A DNA stretch of 64,000 nucleotides. Origin: Caprimulgus europaeus. Taxonomy: Eukaryota; Chordata; Aves; Caprimulgiformes; Caprimulgidae. The position numbers and the translations under genes were made by a program. The stretch spans positions 22,110,015 through 22,174,014 of the forward strand of contig OU015528.1 in the NCBI GenBank assembly GCA_907165065.1. Reading direction: 5' to 3'. This document shows positions 28,845 through 41,404 of the stretch, piece by piece. The notes below the pieces were generated by a model. That model did not search any database. It saw nothing but the letters and a program-made list of their open reading frames with translations, and had not been told where the DNA came from. Every line of letters begins with the position of its first letter. Within the stretch, counting starts at the first letter, position 1.

Positions 28845-29692
28845 AACCTGTTAGGGAGGATGAAATCCACCTGTCTAGAAGAGCCAAGGGAATCTTTTTG
28901 GAGCAGGTTGGCAAACTTGGTGTGGTGGGTTATAAAATGAGTGACTCAGGAGGTGGGACCCAAAATGGTAATGCTTCTGCGATTGTATCCAACTGGGGAA
29001 TAAGCCAGGCCAAGCAAAGCATCAACAAATATTCCTTAGCGGTCTCTCATGATGAGAACTGGAAAGCCAACCATCTCAAAGGTGTGCATGGCTATGGTGG
29101 ATCGTCCTGTACCCCTCCAGGGAAAACTACAAGCTCGAGTAAACTAAAGCTGTCAGGGGAAGGGAACATCAATGCATCCCACTCCTGCCAGTTTGGTGAC
29201 AGTGCCAGCAACAGATACCCAAAGCCTGGAGAAAGATCACAGGTCTGCAGAAGACCACCAGAGGAGCAGCACAATGGAATTCCAGCCAGTAGGTCTGCTT
29301 CATTGGTGGGCTCAACTGAAATGCCACTACACAAATGCACACAGCACGGGGAATAAACAAGAGGAGTTGGAGATGTGTGCTGGGGAGGGACTTTTTTTTA
29401 CAAGGGTGGGTAGTGATAGGATGAGGGGTAATGGCTTTAAACTGGAAGAGGGTGGATTTAAATTAGATATTAGGAAGAAATTATCCACTGTGAGGGTGGT
29501 CAGACACTGGCACAGGTTTCCCAGAGAAGTTGTGGCTGCCCCCTCCCTGGAAGTGTTCAAGGCCAGGTTGGATGAGGCTTTGAGCAACCTGGTCTAGTGG
29601 AAAGGTGTCCCTGCTCATGGCAGGGAGGTTGGAACTAAATGATATTTAAGGTTCCTTCCAACCCAAACCATTCTGTGGTTCTATGATTCATT
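28845..29692 (+). mobile_element. CR1 LINE with large internal deletion
   Basis: The 3' part (about 29375-29692) is a clear avian CR1 3' end. It encodes the C-terminal ORF2 tract with REVVAAPSLEVFKARLDEAL and then has a 3' tail with ggttccttccaacccaaacc and ttctatgatt. The 5' part (about 28845-29370) looks like the region around the start of ORF2: it ends in LKCHYTNAHSTGNKQEELE, the usual ORF2 N-terminal motif. Endonuclease and reverse transcriptase are absent between them, so several kilobases are missing at about 29372-29385. The result is one open frame of 141 codons at 29172-29597. The 5' limit is uncertain. Confidence 0.8.
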
Positions 29693-32299
29693 ATTCTCAA
29701 ATCACTGAGGGAGATTTTGAGTAGTGTAAGACTGAAGAGCCCCCCTTTCTGATGCTGAGCCTTTGCTGATTACTTTCTTATGCATGTTCGTTAGCCAATT
29801 TTTAATCCAGTTAAAACATGCTTTATTGATATTGTGTAGTGCTGTTTTTAATTAGAATATTGAATGATATTAGGTCAAAAGGCACAAAAAAGTTGAAGTG
29901 TATTATACCTATATCGTTACCTTTGGCAACCTAACTTGAAATCTCATCAAAGAACAGAAGTAGATTTGTTTGACAAGGCTTATTTTCCACAGAACTATGT
30001 TGACTAACATTAATTATATTCCTATATTTTAATAATTTATTAATTGAATGTCTTTTCAGTTTTCCTATTATTTCTTCCAGGACTGATGTTGGGCTAAGCA
30101 GCCTGGGAATACAGGTATCACCTGCTTGCCCTTAGTGGAATACCAATATAAAATGCAGCACTGCTTCTTACTGGAATATCATTGACATTGTTCACGCCTC
30201 CTTTAGGTCTCCTAAATATGTCCTCTTTCTTACTTTTACCATGCTAGGTGTTCTTTTACAGATGGAAAAATAATCTCATCAGCAAATGTGGAAGTAAAAT
30301 AGTTTATGTTATTGTGCAATATATTAGAAATGAAAGTAAATTTAATGTGAATGTTGGAAAACATGTTACAGAGCTCTACCTCAGTTTTACAACATGATGA
30401 TAGGTGCTTGAATTAGAAAGTGCAATTGAAGAAGCCTCTGTAATTCTGAAAGGCTGTTATGTTCTTGTTCTTGGAACTGGCTTGTCAATGAGATATAAAA
30501 TAGAAATAGGTACAGTCAGTCACATGTGCATTGGGAACTTTTCTGGATTACAAAATCCATATTAAAGTGTTCATATCTGTTCTAGCTTTGTTCTGGTGGA
30601 ATTATAATACTTGGGCTGGATGCTTTTGGCTCCCTGCATACTTGAAGTTTGTAGTTATGAATAGGCTTTCGTTTCACCATGATTAGGAAAGCCAGGTGAT
30701 AGATTAAAGTGGTGTCTAGGAGGGAGTGGATAATCTATTTACCGTTGAATTTTATGTTCTTCACTCCTCAAATAGTCTGAAATAATTAGCATTTAAAGTA
30801 CGCGGCTACAGATGCTGCAAGAGAATGCCTGGGAGGAGAACCGATGCTTCACCTGCACAAATTTGTCACCTTGTTAAACCCTGCACATACAATAGGCAAA
30901 AGAGCCTATATAACTTTAAGAACACTTGGCAGGAAGGGTCAAGTCACTGACTATACTGAGAGCTAGAGCAGTTGTGCCAGTAGGACAACACTAAGTCCTG
31001 GGCTGTGTCCAAGGCTTGTCTGGGTCAAGACCTGGATTGTCTGGTGGTTACTGGGTGCCCATTTCTGCTAGGGATTCCCAGAAATCAAGCATACCAGTAA
31101 GCAAGGTAATCCATTTAAAAAAAAAGAAAAAATAAGGCAGAGAAACATTTAATAGCAAATGATCTGCTGAGAGGTAAAAGATATGCTTTATCAAATCACG
31201 ATGCTTAATTTCTGTCAGTGCTTTTGTTAAAGCAGTATGCAGTAGGTTTCATGTTTGGATTCTAATTTAAGAAACTGCTTGATTGTCTAACTTTCAGTAT
31301 GAGCTTAAGTCTTACTGAAGCTGAAGAAGTAAATGCATAAGCACCTGAATTATTTGGGATGGTTTTGCTTGTATCCTTACACATGATAAACCAGAGCCTA
31401 AATTAACAATATGTTATACACTTTCTAAAACTAATACAAAGACAAATATAAGACAAGTTATACAATGATTTACTTAAAATCCCAAATATGCATGCAGTTT
31501 TTAAAACCTTACATGGTATGCATACCTTCCTAACATAAAATGGGAAAATCTAAACAGTGTATTTAAGATTTTATATCAATATTTTTACGGAATATTATTT
31601 AATAACTTTAAGGCTTATATCAAAATAATGAATATTATATTAATTACTGCATGGCTTAATCCTTTTTATATGACTAGAAAATTAGTTTAAAGAAACATAA
31701 TTAAAATAATTCTAGACATGTCACCATAACATGATTAAAAATAAACTAGGTACTACAATATTGTACAAAAATATAGCTAATTTAAATGCAAACCCCTTTT
31801 ATAGGCTATTTTTCTCCACTTATGTATGTTAGGGGAATTAAAAAGAAATTTGTCTAAATGACTGATTTTTTTTCTTTTTTTTTTTTAGAAAAAAGGCTGT
31901 AAAGCAAGTCTTGCTATTATTTAACAAATATTAATCATGCTTACACAGAGGCCACTTGAGAAAAATTTATTACAAGAAATTTGTGACCAGTCATGCCATA
32001 GGAAGATAAGAAAGCCACAGGGCTGACATGACAGTAAGGTTTGTGTATGCAGTGCTCCTCTGGTAGTTAAATTGCAGGAATGTGACATTGATCTGAAATG
32101 AGAGCTGTTTGAAGTAGCAACTGTCAATCTCTGTAATCAAAGGAAGGCCCAAAGTCTTACTCAATTAGCCATTTTGGCATGACCACTCAGTTTATAAAGT
32201 CTGACCAACTCAAGGAGTGATCTGTCCTCAAGAGGCACTTCAAGAAGACTGTGTGGTTTGAGGACAGTGAACAGTCACTCAGGACTATAGCTTGGACTC

Positions 32300-32319
32300 T
32301 TTTTTTTTTTTTTTTTTTT
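32300..32319. repeat. Poly-T tract
   Basis: About 20 consecutive T, roughly 560 bases upstream of the first visible TFEC exon. Confidence 0.95.
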
Positions 32320-32724
32320 CCCAAAAATACAGCAATGCCTCATTTAACTGACTGTGCTTATTACAAGGTGAGCCAAATGTGCATTTAGGTATGAGTGACT
32401 CTCTGCTACTGTTGATATACTTGAAGTTGGTTGGATTATGATTTCCTTTATACATCTATTTAGTATGAAATAGTAAATACACTGTGATATTAATTTTTGA
32501 GTATATATATGCTTGTAGATTTGATTTTATTGATCAGTGATTTCAACAGAGATCATTCTTAAATAAGAAGAGAAAAATGTGTAGCATACTTCTGACCTTT
32601 TCTCAGGATCATGTTTATCTTTTTAAATTCTGGTTTTCTCTGGTAATTATTCCAAAGGTTTATTCAGCTGTGGTAGGGGAAAATAGTACACAAATAATAA
32701 CTGTGTAAGGGTGCAAAACTGGGG

Positions 32725-32744
32725 AAAAAAAAAAAAAAAAAAAA
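32725..32744. repeat. Poly-A tract
   Basis: About 20 consecutive A, 135 bases upstream of the first visible TFEC exon. Confidence 0.95.
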
Positions 32745-32879
32745 GATTTAAGGTTAATAATAATTATTTCCGAGTGTTATTAAAGCTGAATATATTGTTT
32801 AAATTTTTTAAGTGAACATATGGGCAAATAGTGGTACCAGTAACTTGAAACTTTAGCAATTATTTCCATTCCTTCCCAG

Positions 32880-33131
32880 GTACAAACACACTTGGAAAAT
32901 CAGTCTAGATACCACATACAGCAAAGCCAGAGGCACCAGGTGAAGCAGTACCTGACCCTCGATACCAAGCTGTCCAGCCAGACCCTCTCTCTGTCCCACT
33001 CCCACACAATCCAGCCTGCAGGAGTGACCTCCATTTTAAGGAACGGACACATGCCTCCCATCAGCGATACTGGCACACCAGAAAGTCCCGTTACCAAGCT
33101 GCTGGCCCTTGGAGGAGAACATGAAAATGTG
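32880..33131 (+). CDS. TFEC: TFEC exon: N-terminal MITF-like module
   Basis: The exon encodes 84 residues in phase 0 at both ends. The acceptor follows a pyrimidine-rich tract ending ttcccag; I chose the donor at 33132 (gtg|gtaggg) over the weaker one three bases upstream. The product opens [17 protein letters not shown] and continues QVKQYL, closely matching the MITF exon that begins VQTHLENPTKYHIQQ. Residues 66-77 ([12 protein letters not shown]) align with the proline-directed serine site of MITF (PNSP, Ser73, an ERK target); the equivalent here is Ser69 of the exon. No in-frame ATG precedes the conserved part, so an upstream exon must supply the start. The only Met is residue 58. As I recall it, human TFEC starts MTLD at the position that reads LTLD here, with a CTG codon. 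Function is inferred from MITF: regulatory N-terminus and phosphorylation. Confidence 0.93.
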
Positions 33132-34563
33132 GTAGGGCCAGGCTGGTGAAAGGAATGGGGAACTGGGTTTTGTGTACTTCTATAAAATTACGTTACATGA
33201 CCCACATTGTATTGGTAGTAGGCAAGAGATTACTTTCTTAACATTCATGGGGTCTTTGGTTGCACCACTTGCTCCCTGAATCCTTTTGTATTACGTGGGT
33301 GATTCCCTTGAATGCCTGTGAATAGCTTATTGCGTGATCGGGCTTCTAAATTACTGCCAGTTAAAATGTGCTGTTGCATCTTTTTATCTGTGTTATATAT
33401 TGCTGTACATTTTTGAATATGTACTTTGTAATGCAAAACTATTTTTTTTTCAGACGAGAGTTATTTCTGTCTAAAAGTATTATTCTAGCTGCATAACTAA
33501 GTTAAATACCAATTACCTTAAAGATGTAACTGAAAGAATCGCTCATTAATTTTTCAGTTAGCTGATGTATTTATATACGGGTTATCTTGGGTAAATTGGC
33601 ATAGATATGCTAACTTCAGTGCCACCATCGATTTTAATAGAGGTACAGCTATTATACAGTGTCAGATTCTCAGACAGTGTGAGATGTAGATCATTATGGC
33701 CTTTAATACTTCAATAGATTTCAAGCAAGAGTGCTTATTATGTAAAAAGGGAATTCCTACAGAAATAAGAAATGGAGATGCTGAATCATACCTTGGACTT
33801 TAACAGAATGGAGGAATCTTTACAAATACACTGTGACCTATTTGAGTATTTTGACCTTATGTAGCTAAATGTGAGGAAACTGAAGAAAAGAAACCAAGTC
33901 CCAGCCTCCAATCCCTGGAAAGCCCCATTCTTTCTGCATTGACAACTGGCATTTTATGTCAGGATTACTGGAGCCACTCGTTTGCAAAATTACTTTAGAA
34001 GGCCTTTGTGGTCACCTCTGTGCTTGGAAGTGCAGAGTGCTGGAACCATTATCAGGCACTTTGGGTATCTGTCCAGGAGCAACTGGTGTCTGCCCTTGTG
34101 CTGTTCTCTGTCCTGGAGACCAACTTCGCTGCTTTTAAACCACTCACCTGAACTGTGTCTGGTGATGTCTGGGAGAGCAATAGTTGGCACAAGCCTAAGT
34201 CCTTGTGGGTATCACTGCAAAAATTTGAATAATCCCTCCCATAGCCCCAGGGAGATGACTGGCACATTGTAATTTCCTAGCTGCAGATCTGCCCTGTGGT
34301 TCAGTGTAGGCTGTAGGTGTATTAGTAAATAATACAAAGCCAACACAGAGATTGGTGCACTGAACCGTAGTCACTATATTGTTGAATTTCTGGCATTTCC
34401 CAGCATCCTTTTGACCCAGACAGCACTTTCCTTAAATGAGTGTGGGCACAACTCCTTGAACAGCACATCTCAGGTTTTTGGAGAGACAGAGGAGTGTGCG
34501 TATGAGTTGAGCTGGGCCATATGTACTAAAAGTCTATATTCAGAGCTCCCTGGCCTATGTGTG

Positions 34564-35570
34564 TGTGGTGGTTTAAACCACAGATAGACCATGGGGTCCT
34601 GCACTCACTCCGTCCCTTCCCTGTGAGATGGGAAGGGAATCACAACATAGGGACAGGGACAACTCACTCACCAGTAGTGGTCATGGGCAAAACAGACTCA
34701 ACTTGGAGAAGAAAAATCAATTTAATTTGTTGCCATTCATCCAAGCAGCACAGCGAGACAGAACAACCACATCTTACAACACCTTCCCCCACCCCTCCCT
34801 TCTTCCCAGGCTCAAATCACTTTGCTTCCGATTTCTCTACCTTCCCCCCTCTAGTGGCACAGGGGGACAGGGAATGGGGTTGCAGTCAGTTCACCATTGC
34901 TGCTCTTCCCAGCATGAAACTCCAGGAACAAGATGTTCCAAAGTGAGCGTTCCATAGAGTCATGGACCTCTTCGGGCACAGCTTCTGACTCCAGCATGGG
35001 GACATCCACGGGCTGCAGACTGATCTCCAGTCCAAAACACCTCCTCACCCCCCAGCTCTGGGGGTCCACCCCCCCGCTCTGACATTGAGTGACTATTGGG
35101 TCTTAATTTCAGTCACACTTGTCCTCGGGCTCAGCTTTTCTGCTTCAGCGGGGAGTCCTCCGTGGTCTACACTGGGTATCTGCTCTGTCGTTGAACTTTC
35201 ATGGGCTGCAGGGGACCTCCTTTACCTTCTACTAGTCCATGCAGTTGAACTGGGTGTCTGAGGTTCTCTGTCCTCCCCCTTGTCCTCCTTCCTCCTGGAA
35301 ATGAAGGTCTCTGTTTAGGCCAATGGTCATCTTTTGTTCAGGTCAATGGCCTCTCCTCCAGGTTCTCTCTACCTTTTTCTCTTCAAGACAGTCCTTCCCC
35401 TCACAAACATGGATTCACAGAGGCATTTCTCTATTGCTAATTGACCCAGCCTGGCACTGGGGGAGGGGGACATACACCCTGGAGCCAGGGGAGCTTTCAG
35501 GAATCTTCTCACAAGGTGGCCCCTTCCACCCACTACCAATCCGCCTACCCCCCGCCCCTAACCCAACACA
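34564..35570 (-). mobile_element. Avian endogenous retrovirus solo LTR, near full length
   Basis: About 1007 bases running from tgtggtggtttaaacc to aacccaacaca, so it has the TG...CA ends of an LTR on the + strand. Body sequence (tggggtcctgcactcact near the start; ggacctcttcgggcacagct and gacatccacgggctgcag in the middle) matches a family I know from bird genomes, with its sense strand on -. It is bordered by gtgtg on the left and gtctg on the right, a possible 5-base target duplication with one mismatch, which would suit an ERVL-type element. No internal region follows. It lies in the TFEC intron between 33131 and 36404. No gene is present in it; open frames here are fortuitous. Confidence 0.75.
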
Positions 35571-36299
35571 GTCTGGTATTTCCTTTTGTTGCATAGGGCC
35601 CCCTAGATTTTCCCCTAGAGCTTCAGATGCAGCTCTTCATCTTCCAAGAGCTGCTTGAAAAGCTCAGAGCATGAGTCAACTGTTCCTGCAGACAGTAGAG
35701 TTAACTGTGACAGCTTCATTATGGCAAGTTTTCCAAAGTTATTCTGTGAAGGGAACCAAACTAAAATTATTGTTGAAAACTCATGCTGTACCTTGTCCAA
35801 ATCTGTATGTGTCTATATGTCTGCAAAGTATTCACTGTTTCATCCTAAGCTATTCCATCTGCTTTAATAGCTTTAGATTCAGATCAGAACAAAAGCGGGA
35901 CCAGAAGACTGGCTGAAGAAGTATCCAGAGTACTCCCAAACACAACACAAACCTCTGCCTGCTAAACCTTGAGAGCAACGTGTAACACCATATCTTGAGT
36001 GACTCACACTCTTGCAGTTCCTTTCAGCCTTCCTGCACCTATGCAACATACACTGTGGATATGACACATTTGATGAAGGGGACAGATCACAGTTACAACT
36101 TAGCAATGTACTCCTGTCATCTGATCTTGCTGTTGCAATAAGGGGTTAAAAAAGAGGAATGGGCTGGTATTTGTAAGGAGAGAAGTAACTTGCTAAGCCA
36201 CAAAAACTTTTCACAAGAAGTAAAAAATGTGAATATTGTATAAAAGTGCTTGAATTATTTGAATCTTAAGAGATAAACTTCTGAAATTCAGTTTTATTG

Positions 36300-36323
36300 A
36301 TAATACTCAAGATAATACTCAAG
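36300..36323. repeat. 12-base tandem duplication
   Basis: The unit ataatactcaag occurs twice in a row about 80 bases before the acceptor of the activation-helix exon. Confidence 0.95.
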
Positions 36324-36403
36324 ATTATTTCATTTTTATTTTCAGAATAACATTGTTTCCATTATTATTTATAATGATTGGTCTTAAAATACTATTTTTT
36401 CAG

Positions 36404-36499
36404 ATGGAAGAGGTGATTGAAGACATAATCAATATGGAATCAAGTTTTAATGATGAAGGGATAGGTTGCTCTGAAACTCCTCTACTGATGCAAAGAACA
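36404..36499 (+). CDS. TFEC: TFEC exon: acidic activation helix
   Basis: This 96-base exon encodes 32 residues, phase 0 at both ends, flanked by ttttttcag and a strong donor (aca|gtaagt). It starts directly with an ATG codon and reads MEEVIEDIINMESSFNDEG, then ends ETPLLMQRT. It is the conserved amphipathic acidic activation domain shared by the family (MITF: MDDVIDDIISLESS), which in MITF recruits the coactivators CBP/p300. I found no equivalent of the MITF exon that sits between the N-terminal module and this helix in the 3.3 kb upstream, in agreement with my recollection that TFEC lacks it. Because the first codon is ATG, a transcript started in the preceding intron could begin translation here. 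Confidence 0.94.
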
Positions 36500-39400
36500 G
36501 TAAGTATTTTGTGGAATTTCATCTTGCTGTTTATAATGGAAAATTTAATTGAGTGATTCAAGCACATGTCACACTTCAGAGGCTAGAGCAGTATTATCAG
36601 TGGATTATTCTCCTTTCTCTTCAATTGTTTGTCTTTTTGTCAAGTAATATTACAGGAAAGGTTTCCAATGTGGTGGGATAAAGCTGTTTTAAGTGTCATG
36701 AATAGCATTGGGTGTTCTAGCCCAGCACCAGGTCTGGTGCATAACGCATTGGAGGTGCTAATTCCCATACAGCGCTATGGATATGAGTAGTTTCTAGACC
36801 CTAAAAGGTCTTTTAAAGTCTTGCTTAAAGATCCTTCTACCTCATCTAAAAAAGTCAAAGTTTCTCCAAGTAATAGTTTCTACAGTACAGTAGTTTCTCC
36901 AGTGTCTTATGGTGAAGCAAGGGCAGGCTCTGTTTCTTGACTTTCATAAAGGCAAGTTGGACTCAATTGAATAACTTCAAGAACAAAGATTAGAAATGTC
37001 ACTTTTCAGATGAAATGCTTTATAGGAATAATTATAGAAAACTGTTAGAATTTTGTAATGTCTTCATAAAGAAATGACAGAGGATTAACAAAGGCTACTT
37101 GCATTACCATATAAGTTACACATTTGAAGAATGGACACAAAAACACATAGAGAATTATTATTTGTGAAAATAGCACCTATCAATAATTGTAATGCAACAC
37201 ACTTTATAGAAGGCATGTTCTTTGTTCTCTCAACCCTGATTTATCCTGGGAACCTTTTTCCACAGATTTTTTCCCTCAAGGCTTTAAAATGGTTACTGAT
37301 AAACGAAAACTTCACTCTGGTGAAGGCAGAAAGATTTTCACAGGCTTTAACAGTCTACAAAGTTCATTTCAGAACACAGAGTCAGGTGCTTGCTCTGAAT
37401 CATCCACTGGAGGAACATATTTTTCTGACTGTGGAACATCACTGGCTACAAAAAAACCATCAGTTTATAAGATTCATAGACCTCTGTGTTGCCCACTACA
37501 CAGTCCAGTTTTAAAGGCAATTAATAGTTCCACAAATACCTGGCATTTTCATGTCAGCTACAGAACTAGTACAGTCAGTCTGATTTATACATATCTCAGT
37601 ACAGAACATAGCAAAGAAATGCTCCCTGAGGAGTGAATTAATATTTTGGCTCAAATTAACATGAGGCAGGGGAGGATCCTTTCAGGTTTGGTACTATGGG
37701 ATGGTGATGAGAGGCATGAATTCTGGGTTTTGGATTAGAGTCATACTCCCTCAACACCTTTTAAAACTAGATGATGTTAATCTATGCTAATTCCAGCCTC
37801 ATTAGCCTTTATATTCAGCCATGAAGGACATATCTTTCTAAAATGTATTGAATAGACTATTCTTGACAAGCAAGGAAATATGCAGTGACTTTTAAGCCTT
37901 GCTGTTAACGTACTTGCAAAGACTTGAAACTCCTGCAATGCCTGTGGGCCAGGTAATTGTATTTATATTTTTGGTTGTGCTGAGAACATCACCAGGCTGC
38001 TATATAAGCCAGGGAATAGTGTGAATTTCCAAATCTCCCTGTACAATACTATGGCAAAATGAAGCCTGCCTTCAACAAGGCATGTGAGCTGTGCCAGAAC
38101 AAAAGCAATCAAGCACTGTCTCTGCCTCTTTTGTCTTCTCTTTTGGCAATGTGTACTCCAAAAATATATGAAAGAGGTGGGTATATGAAGGAGGTTTCAG
38201 GCATTTAGCTTGTTGTTCAGGGCTTTGTGGCAATGTTTCAGGCAACATCCCAAACCTGCCTGCAAAATTTTTGTCCTAAATTGTGTAATAGAGAAAGATA
38301 GAGAGGCAGGTAGAAAATATGTTCTTTAGATTCAGTTTTTCATAATCTCATTAAATGTAATGACATTTTGTTTATCTGAGTTAAAAATGTGTATATTACA
38401 ACAGTGTTGGATTAGGAAGTGTAATCAGGAATGAGAGAACATCTGATTCCCCTGAGAAGATCAACTGGGGTTATGCTGTACTTAAAACAGATTTGTATTA
38501 CTTCCTATGTACTTCTGCACAAGGTGCCTGGCTATGGTGGCTGTCATCAGCATTGAGTAAGTAAGATCACAAGTGAGACGGAGTTGCCTGTGTGCCTGAC
38601 TGATTCAATGTCTGCTTCCTCCTCACACTTCTCCAGTGTAATGCTTAAGCATTTTTAGAATTGCATCTTAGATTTTTCCCTTCTTAGTATTGTCTTGAAT
38701 TTGTCCAAACTGTGCAAAGGTACCTCTCTAAAATTCTGAAAAAATCTAAGTCTCCTGGTTTTCTGAATGTGGTGTAAGGGTTGGGTTTTTCCAACAAAAT
38801 CTTTTCTTGAAGAAGCCAAATTCATGAAGCTATTTTATTTTCTTATTTTTCTCAATAAAGAGTGGCTGAGATTAGAGATTTTGCAGTGCTACCTGTTGTG
38901 TATTGCAGTGAATTAATGTTTGCTTTAGTTAGATTAGTACCATTAGTACCATTTTTATGACACATTAAATGAGGATATTGAATTCTATGAGACCACTCGT
39001 GAATAATTTCTCAGAGGCTCGTTGTCTGGCCCTGAATTAATGAATTACAGTCAAGTATTAGTAGAATCAGAGAAGTAAAAACAAGAACATCCCTCCATCT
39101 CTCATTAAAATTATTACAGCTTCTGGAGTGGATTGTCTGGCTTTTATTGTGTTTGACCTCAAAATAATAATTTTATAAAATTATTAATTTTTTGGGTGGC
39201 AACTTGAGAACTACTTAAAGTAGGGAATGCTCTGGTTGTGTTTCTATTGCTCTTAACAGTACCCTAATAGTAGAAACCTACTTTTTACAGTTATCTTGTA
39301 GAAGTTGAGTTAAAATATAAAACTAGGTCTTCCCTATATGCAAGAGGTCTTGATTCTTATGGAAGTATTTGTAAATTCATTTATATTTTTGTCCAGAAAA

Positions 39401-40874
39401 CATAGCTGAAATAAAATCATAACTATTCTTAAGAACTATCACTTGATCAAAACTGTTTGTTCACTATGGAGAAGGAAGGATTTGATAAAGAAATCTTGAA
39501 GATTACACCAGTTTAAAATAATTTTTCCATGTTGTAGTAATTTAGTCTTATAAGTCTCTTTACTAACAGACAGCAACATATTTATCTATATTGTAAAAAA
39601 ATCAATTTCTTCTCTGAGCCTTGTATTAGGGGTGCATTAGGTTTATTGCTGACCTTATAGGAATAATGAAAAAAATGAAACAAAGAATATATGAGTGAGT
39701 AAGAGGTAAATAATGTTATGTATATTAGATGTGGTGACAGATACTTGAAAAGTAAAGATTTTTAATTTTTATCAGACTTTTATTCTTATTCAAGATCCTC
39801 ACAGCCTATTCAACATTCTATAGTGAATTTAAACTTTATTAACTTCCAAATACTCAGACCATAGGAAATGCAGATGTGCAGTTCTATTAATGTAAAGCAC
39901 ATATGACACCATCATTAAAAGTTTGTGGTAAGTTCTAAAAAGCTGTGGTCTACATAGCTTTTCATATCTGAAAAAGGGAAGTTTAAGAAACATGCTGTAT
40001 CAAGGGAGATATGGAGAGTAGTAGTCACAGTGAAGAGAGCCAGAAAAGAGCAGAGTTTAAAAAAATGATGTCTGTGCCTTTCTAGGTTGAATTTGATAAT
40101 GTGTGACCTAGTGAACCTCTGCTTGTTACTAAATGTTGTTTTCTTTTGCTAATGTATGTATACAGCCCTAGGACCCACCAGAAACCCCAGTAATTTAACA
40201 AGCATAACAGTAATTTCTATTAAAACATTTGGCATTTTACAAGTACTTTCATTCAGAAATAACTGCTGTAGACCAGATAATCAATGTACAGCTACTGGGA
40301 TAATGTCCTCTACTTGTCAAGCAGTCCACTAAAACTCACATTAAAAGCATTTGAAGATTGACTGGCTTGGAATGAGAATAAAATGAGAGGCTATTAATGT
40401 TCTGCAGGAGCATAGGCTTCTCTTGCACCATGCTGGGTGGGACAGGCTGGAAAATAATTTAATTTTGTGAACATTTCCAAGGATTTTAAGTTGTCTTTTG
40501 TTCTGGTGCAGAGGAAACCAAGAGGTTTCAGAAGTATTCTTGAAGAAGCCCAGGCTCTGTAGCAATTAGATGGTTAGTAGTGAGAGCTAAGGAGTAGTGC
40601 AGAGTAGTGCTTGGAGCAGAGAACTACTATAAAACTGGACTTCAATAAATCCCTCTCAGTGTCCTAACTGGTGATCTGTTGAATTAGGTGGGGTTACTGT
40701 TGCTGCAGTAGTAGGTATTAAATGACTAAACAAAATGGAGCAGTCCCTCTTGGATTGCTTGGGAGAAAACGTAAAGCTTCTCATGGAAATCCTTTTCATA
40801 GATTTTTTACTATGTCCAGTAGTAGAGCCTAGAAAAAATGTTTCTATGTTGATTTATTCATAATATTTAAGAAT

Positions 40875-40897
40875 TTATTATTATTATTATTATTATT
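40875..40897. repeat. (TTA)n microsatellite
   Basis: About seven and a half TTA units in the long TFEC intron. Confidence 0.95.
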
Positions 40898-41384
40898 CCC
40901 CTGAATAAGTTTGCCAGTGGGAATGTTTCCTAAAAGAAACAGTTTCTAACCAATAGAAAGCACAGATTTTATTATTATACAGGGATTAATGCACCATGAA
41001 TGTGATCTGAAGATTATTCTCACTCGGGGAACAGAATAGCCTTGGTAGTCGTAAACAAAGCTGGGAAATATAGCAGTTAAAACAAGTTATTTAAAAAACA
41101 GAACAAAACAAGTCTCCAAAATATATTCCAAAATTGTTTTTTCCTTTAACGGAAAGAAATACTTAAAAATTTGAAACAGCATTAGTTCCTCCAACAGCTC
41201 CAGCTCTAGCTGCATGCTGAAATAGTTACAGTGTCATTGGTGCTTTGGAGTTCACATCATCTCAGAGATTTAGAGCTGTTACAAACAATGAACCTTTTGT
41301 TGGGAACTTTGTCTGTCTATGAATCTAAAAAAATGTCTTCAGTCCTTTGAATCTGACTTGGTGTATGTGGTATTTATATGCTGG

Positions 41385-41404
41385 GATAATAATAATAATA
41401 ATAA
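41385..41404. repeat. (ATA)n microsatellite
   Basis: About six ATA/AAT units, the complement-like partner of the TTA run 500 bases upstream. Confidence 0.9.

Larger units (their letters stand above)
29693..32879. other. Gene-free stretch before first visible TFEC exon
   Basis: Very AT-rich, especially 31400-31800. It ends in the pyrimidine tract and acceptor of the exon at 32880, so at least the last part must be intron. No promoter or first exon is recognisable. Confidence 0.6.
33132..36403 (+). other. TFEC: TFEC intron
   Basis: A 3.3 kb intron holding the antisense solo LTR. Outside the LTR I see no exon; in particular no counterpart of the extra MITF exon that precedes the activation helix. 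Confidence 0.85.

Noticed and set aside
28898-29356. 152-codon open frame on the + strand as a host gene
   Set aside because: It overlaps the 5' part of the CR1 element and runs into CR1 ORF2 text in another frame, so it is treated as transposon sequence.
33129-33130. Alternative donor (aat|gtggta) for the first visible exon
   Set aside because: The downstream donor gtg|gtaggg is closer to consensus (G at -1, A at +3, G at +5); both keep the frame, so the choice changes only one Val.
34557-35658. Several open frames of 60-130 codons
   Set aside because: They lie in the antisense LTR, which has no protein-coding content.
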